From assembly GCF_900120405.1 (NCBI RefSeq), contig NZ_LT635493.1, positions 212,427-276,426 on the forward strand: a stretch of 64,000 nt of DNA, read 5' to 3'. This document shows, piece by piece, positions 61,500-64,000 of the stretch (within the stretch, counting starts at the first letter, position 1; every line of letters begins with the position of its first letter). A program made the translations under genes and the position numbers. This stretch comes from Urinicoccus massiliensis. Lineage in GTDB: Bacteria; Bacillota; Clostridia; Tissierellales; Peptoniphilaceae. The notes below the pieces were generated by a model. That model saw only the letters and a list, made by a program, of their open reading frames with translations. It ran no database searches and had not been told where the DNA came from.

Positions 61500-64000
61500 C
61501 TAGAATGCCTCTATTTTTGTAATGACTTGAGCCAATTCTGCCCGGGTAAAGGACTTCTTCGGTGCAAAGTTCCCCTTGTCTTGTCCCTTAAAGATGCCTG
61601 CTTCTGTCATTTTTCTTACGGCTTCTTTGGCCCATGGGCTAATTTGTTCTTGGTCTTGATAGCTTTGTCCTACTTGCTTGCTTTTTAGTTTTCCTTGTTT
61701 TTCCAGGTATCTGGCAAGGATAGTAGCTACTTCTTCTCGTGTGATTTTTTGGTCTGGACTAAAGTGGTTTGCATCCGTGCCTTTTACAATACCTTCTGCA
61801 ATGGCCCAGTTGACATAGGCTTGGTAGTAGGATCCTTCTTGGATGTCTACTTGTTGGGCCTTGGGGTACTGGCTTGGGTTGATCTTTGCCAGTCTTCCTA
61901 GGACGGTCACAAATTCTGCTCTTGTTGTGGTTTTATTGGGAGAGAAGGTTGTGGCGCTTGTCCCTTTAAAGTAGCCTTTGTTTGCAACTTCTTGGATGAC
62001 TTTTTCTGCCCAGTGACCTTGAATGTCTAGGAAGTGGTTTTGTGGCTGGGTTTGTGGTTCTTTGTTTTCTTCTTTTACTTGGATTTTTTCTGGGGTTTTT
62101 TCTAAGGTTTTTTCAGGTTGACTTGTCCAAGCGAAGAAACCTGGGAAGCTAAGTCTTGGGCTTGGACTGGGGCTTGGCTTTTCTTTTTCTTCGTGGGGTG
62201 GATTGGGTCTGCCTGGTTCTACTGGTTTACCTGGTTCTGCAGGTTGGCTTGCTTCTTTTGTTCCATTTTGTAGTTTGTAGTTTGCCATGGCTTCTTTTAA
62301 GTCTTGGATAGCTTGCTTGACTTCTTCTTGGTCTGCATCGGTTTTTGCATCTACTGTCTTTGCTTTTTCCAAGGCTTGGTCCAAGGCAGCTTTCACTTCT
62401 GGTGTGACCCAGGTCTTATTTTTGTCTACATCTTTTCCGTCTGGGCTTGTTGTGTCTGCCTTCTTCATTGCTTCCGCTTGACTTAAGGCTTCTTTTAGCG
62501 GGCTCTTGTCTTCTGGAAGTTTTGCATCTCCTACAATAATCGTAAATTCTAGAGCTTGAGCTCCTCCTGTTTGGTCATAGGGGATTCCCTTTACTTTGAC
62601 AATCCCATCTTTATAGGCTGTTACCCCATGACTCGTTTTTTTAGGAATATTGATATTTGTCGGATCATTAGTTACGCTATCCTTTATTTTTACGATTCCA
62701 TCTTGATCAAAAGACCAGTAGAATCTTTTTTCAGATGCTTCTTGAGGGAGGGTTTCAATCTCAAGACTTAAATTATCTCCCTTCTTCATCCGAATAACAT
62801 CTTCTTTAATACTTGCCTTCTTTAAGGGCTCTTTATAGGCAAATTCTATTTCAACAATTTTTGAAATTTGGGGGTTGTCTTCACTGGTTACCTTAAATTT
62901 GGCTAGACCTGCTTTTTTCGGGACAATTCCATTTTTGTGAACTTCCATAAATTCGGCAATGTCTGGTGTTAAGGCTTCCCAAGTTAGCCCTCTATTTGTA
63001 GCATTACTTGGCGTAAAAGTTTCCATATATTCATTTGCTGCAGGCCCTCTTTGGATGCCAACAAAATAATCTCCAAAAATTCCATTCCAAGCATGGATAT
63101 AGGCTTTTTTCGGCACTCTGATATTAAAATCTTGAACTGCAACATGGGATGGTACTGCCGTGAAAGAAGCCTTGACCTTTTCATCTTCCTTTAAATAAAT
63201 TTCATAGGTAATTGGCTCAGATGATATTTGGAAATCCCAATTTGGGGTAATTCTCTTTCCAAATTGTCCTCCTGTATTTCCTCCTTGTCCTGTTGCATCG
63301 TGGCTTAGGGCTTGATATGGGATGCTTTGGAAGTTTTGACTGCCCTTTCTTCGTCCTTGAACGACAATATGCTTGGGTGCACTTCCTTGCATTTGTATTG
63401 GATTCGTGGTAGAAACTTCCCTTCCATCTACCAATATTTTTAGTTCTTCAATATTTGAAGCTACTTGTTGGATTTTAAAGGTATAAGCTTTTCCATCTGC
63501 CATATTGATAACTTTTGCATCCATGGTTTTTGCCACTCTTGGATTAAAGCGACCATCTGTGCTAATCCAGTAGTGGGTCTTGCGAGCATATTCATCAAGT
63601 TTCATTTGCTCATCAGCTTGCCAGTCTGGATTGGAATTTTTCGCCTTTAATATGAATCGACCTTGGTCCAAGGCACTCAGTTGGAAGGTCTTATTGTCAT
63701 CCATTAAGATTATTTCGCCTGAGTCTTTTTGGAAATAAACGCCATCTTTTAGCTGTTTTCCCTCTTTAAGCCCATCTGTAAACTTCTTTATACCTGTCTC
63801 TAGTTCCTGGATCATTGCATCTCCATCTGCCTTACTAGCATCAGGATTTTCTAATAATTTTTGAGCTCTTGTAAGAAGTTTTTCCAGAGCTTCTTTGTTG
63901 GCAGCAGTCGTAAATAATTGGTTGACAGGGACTTCTTGTGGATCTTCAGTTACTGGATAGGCTTGACTTTCCCGTTTCCCTTTTTCTAAGATTGCTTTTA
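61500..64000 (-). CDS. SLH-anchored surface protein, 5' end beyond the window
   Basis: At least 833 codons; the frame stays open to the right edge, so the start and any signal peptide are not seen (an ATG at 63815 is internal). Visible order: a helical repeat; several beta domains (including a fibronectin/Ig-like part and a Big2-like part near 62960-62820); one FIVAR-like repeat of 91 residues (about 62250-62540); a Ser-Pro linker with FPGFFAWTSQPEKT; three SLH domains (62035-61503). The SLH part is nearly the same as in the giant gene. Ligand or partner unknown. Confidence 0.85.
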   Translation of the reverse strand, partial: KAILEKGKRESQAYPVTEDPQEVPVNQLFTTAANKEALEKLLTRAQKLLENPDASKADGDAMIQELETGIKKFTDGLKEGKQLKDGVYFQKDSGEIILMDDNKTFQLSALDQGRFILKAKNSNPDWQADEQMKLDEYARKTHYWISTDGRFNPRVAKTMDAKVINMADGKAYTFKIQQVASNIEELKILVDGREVSTTNPIQMQGSAPKHIVVQGRRKGSQNFQSIPYQALSHDATGQGGNTGGQFGKRITPNWDFQISSEPITYEIYLKEDEKVKASFTAVPSHVAVQDFNIRVPKKAYIHAWNGIFGDYFVGIQRGPAANEYMETFTPSNATNRGLTWEALTPDIAEFMEVHKNGIVPKKAGLAKFKVTSEDNPQISKIVEIEFAYKEPLKKASIKEDVIRMKKGDNLSLEIETLPQEASEKRFYWSFDQDGIVKIKDSVTNDPTNINIPKKTSHGVTAYKDGIVKVKGIPYDQTGGAQALEFTIIVGDAKLPEDKSPLKEALSQAEAMKKADTTSPDGKDVDKNKTWVTPEVKAALDQALEKAKTVDAKTDADQEEVKQAIQDLKEAMANYKLQNGTKEASQPAEPGKPVEPGRPNPPHEEKEKPSPSPSPRLSFPGFFAWTSQPEKTLEKTPEKIQVKEENKEPQTQPQNHFLDIQGHWAEKVIQEVANKGYFKGTSATTFSPNKTTTRAEFVTVLGRLAKINPSQYPKAQQVDIQEGSYYQAYVNWAIAEGIVKGTDANHFSPDQKITREEVATILARYLEKQGKLKSKQVGQSYQDQEQISPWAKEAVRKMTEAGIFKGQDKGNFAPKKSFTRAELAQVITKIEAF
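61564..62083 (-). repeat. 520-bp direct repeat, copy B (SLH region of the partial surface gene)
   Basis: Matches 50817-51336 in every line I compared, in the same orientation. Copy A and copy B frame the toroid-DUF4430 gene and most of the giant gene. Confidence 0.93.

Noticed and set aside
1-64000. tRNA, rRNA, insertion sequences, prophage or integrase genes
   Set aside because: I looked through the gaps and the coding frames and saw no cloverleaf sets, transposase/integrase motifs or phage structural genes.

Overview
The window reads as chromosome from a low-to-mid GC anaerobic member of the Bacillota. Tissierellia, family Peptoniphilaceae, fits best. The grounds are the S10 ribosomal operon order with a zinc-type S14, the murB-rapZ-yvcK-whiA-HPr-dnaE-pfkA-pyk chain, a CarD/PIN-TRAM pair, and surface proteins anchored by S-layer homology (SLH) domains. 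No RNA gene, insertion sequence, phage or CRISPR array was recognised. The taxonomic call is inference from gene content.

Layout. 1-8765 (minus): the S10-spc ribosomal operon from rpsJ down to a truncated rpmD, with a clear promoter (8737-8765) and a structured leader of about 190 nt. 8852-19142 (minus): murB, rapZ, yvcK, then whiA with its own promoter, HPr, dnaE, pfkA and pyk. 19208-21343 (plus): an amino-acid permease overlapping a larB with no other lar gene in view. 21378-23951 (minus): dnaX, ybaB, recR. 24113-27128 (plus): a very Ala/Asn-rich lipoprotein, a zinc-ribbon membrane protein and NAD kinase. 27185-31660: a LanFEG-type ABC exporter (minus) divergent from an OmpR/EnvZ-type two-component system (plus). 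31750-41807 (minus): asd-hom; carD, a PIN-TRAM protein and an acetyltransferase; two tandem MgtE magnesium channels and a YkvA-like protein; an XpaC/TelA pair. 41991-43835 (plus): a secreted DUF1002 protein, a DUF1858 protein and an unknown membrane-anchored protein.

The accessory region is 44047-64000 (all minus), about 20 kb. In transcription order it holds: an SLH surface protein cut by the window edge; a secreted protein with an alpha/alpha-toroid plus a DUF4430 (transcobalamin-like C-terminal) domain plus SLH; a giant surface protein of about 2430 residues with DUF4430, beta-helix, Ig-like, repeat and SLH domains; a small possible SecB-like protein; EcfT; a fused double-ATPase EcfA; a toroid-SLH protein; a membrane-anchored DUF4430 protein; and an ECF S component. 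Toroid plus DUF4430-like beta domain is the domain plan of animal intrinsic factor and transcobalamin. The locus is therefore best read as a Gram-positive surface-capture and ECF-uptake system for a corrinoid or similar ligand. The ligand is inferred, not shown, and I recognised no cobalamin riboswitch.

How it may work: SLH-anchored toroid and DUF4430 proteins bind ligand at the cell wall, the membrane-anchored DUF4430 protein passes it on, and the S component with EcfT/EcfA imports it. Two surface genes share a 520-bp stretch with no difference seen by eye, and the giant gene carries four 273-bp tandem repeats, so the locus looks recombinogenic.
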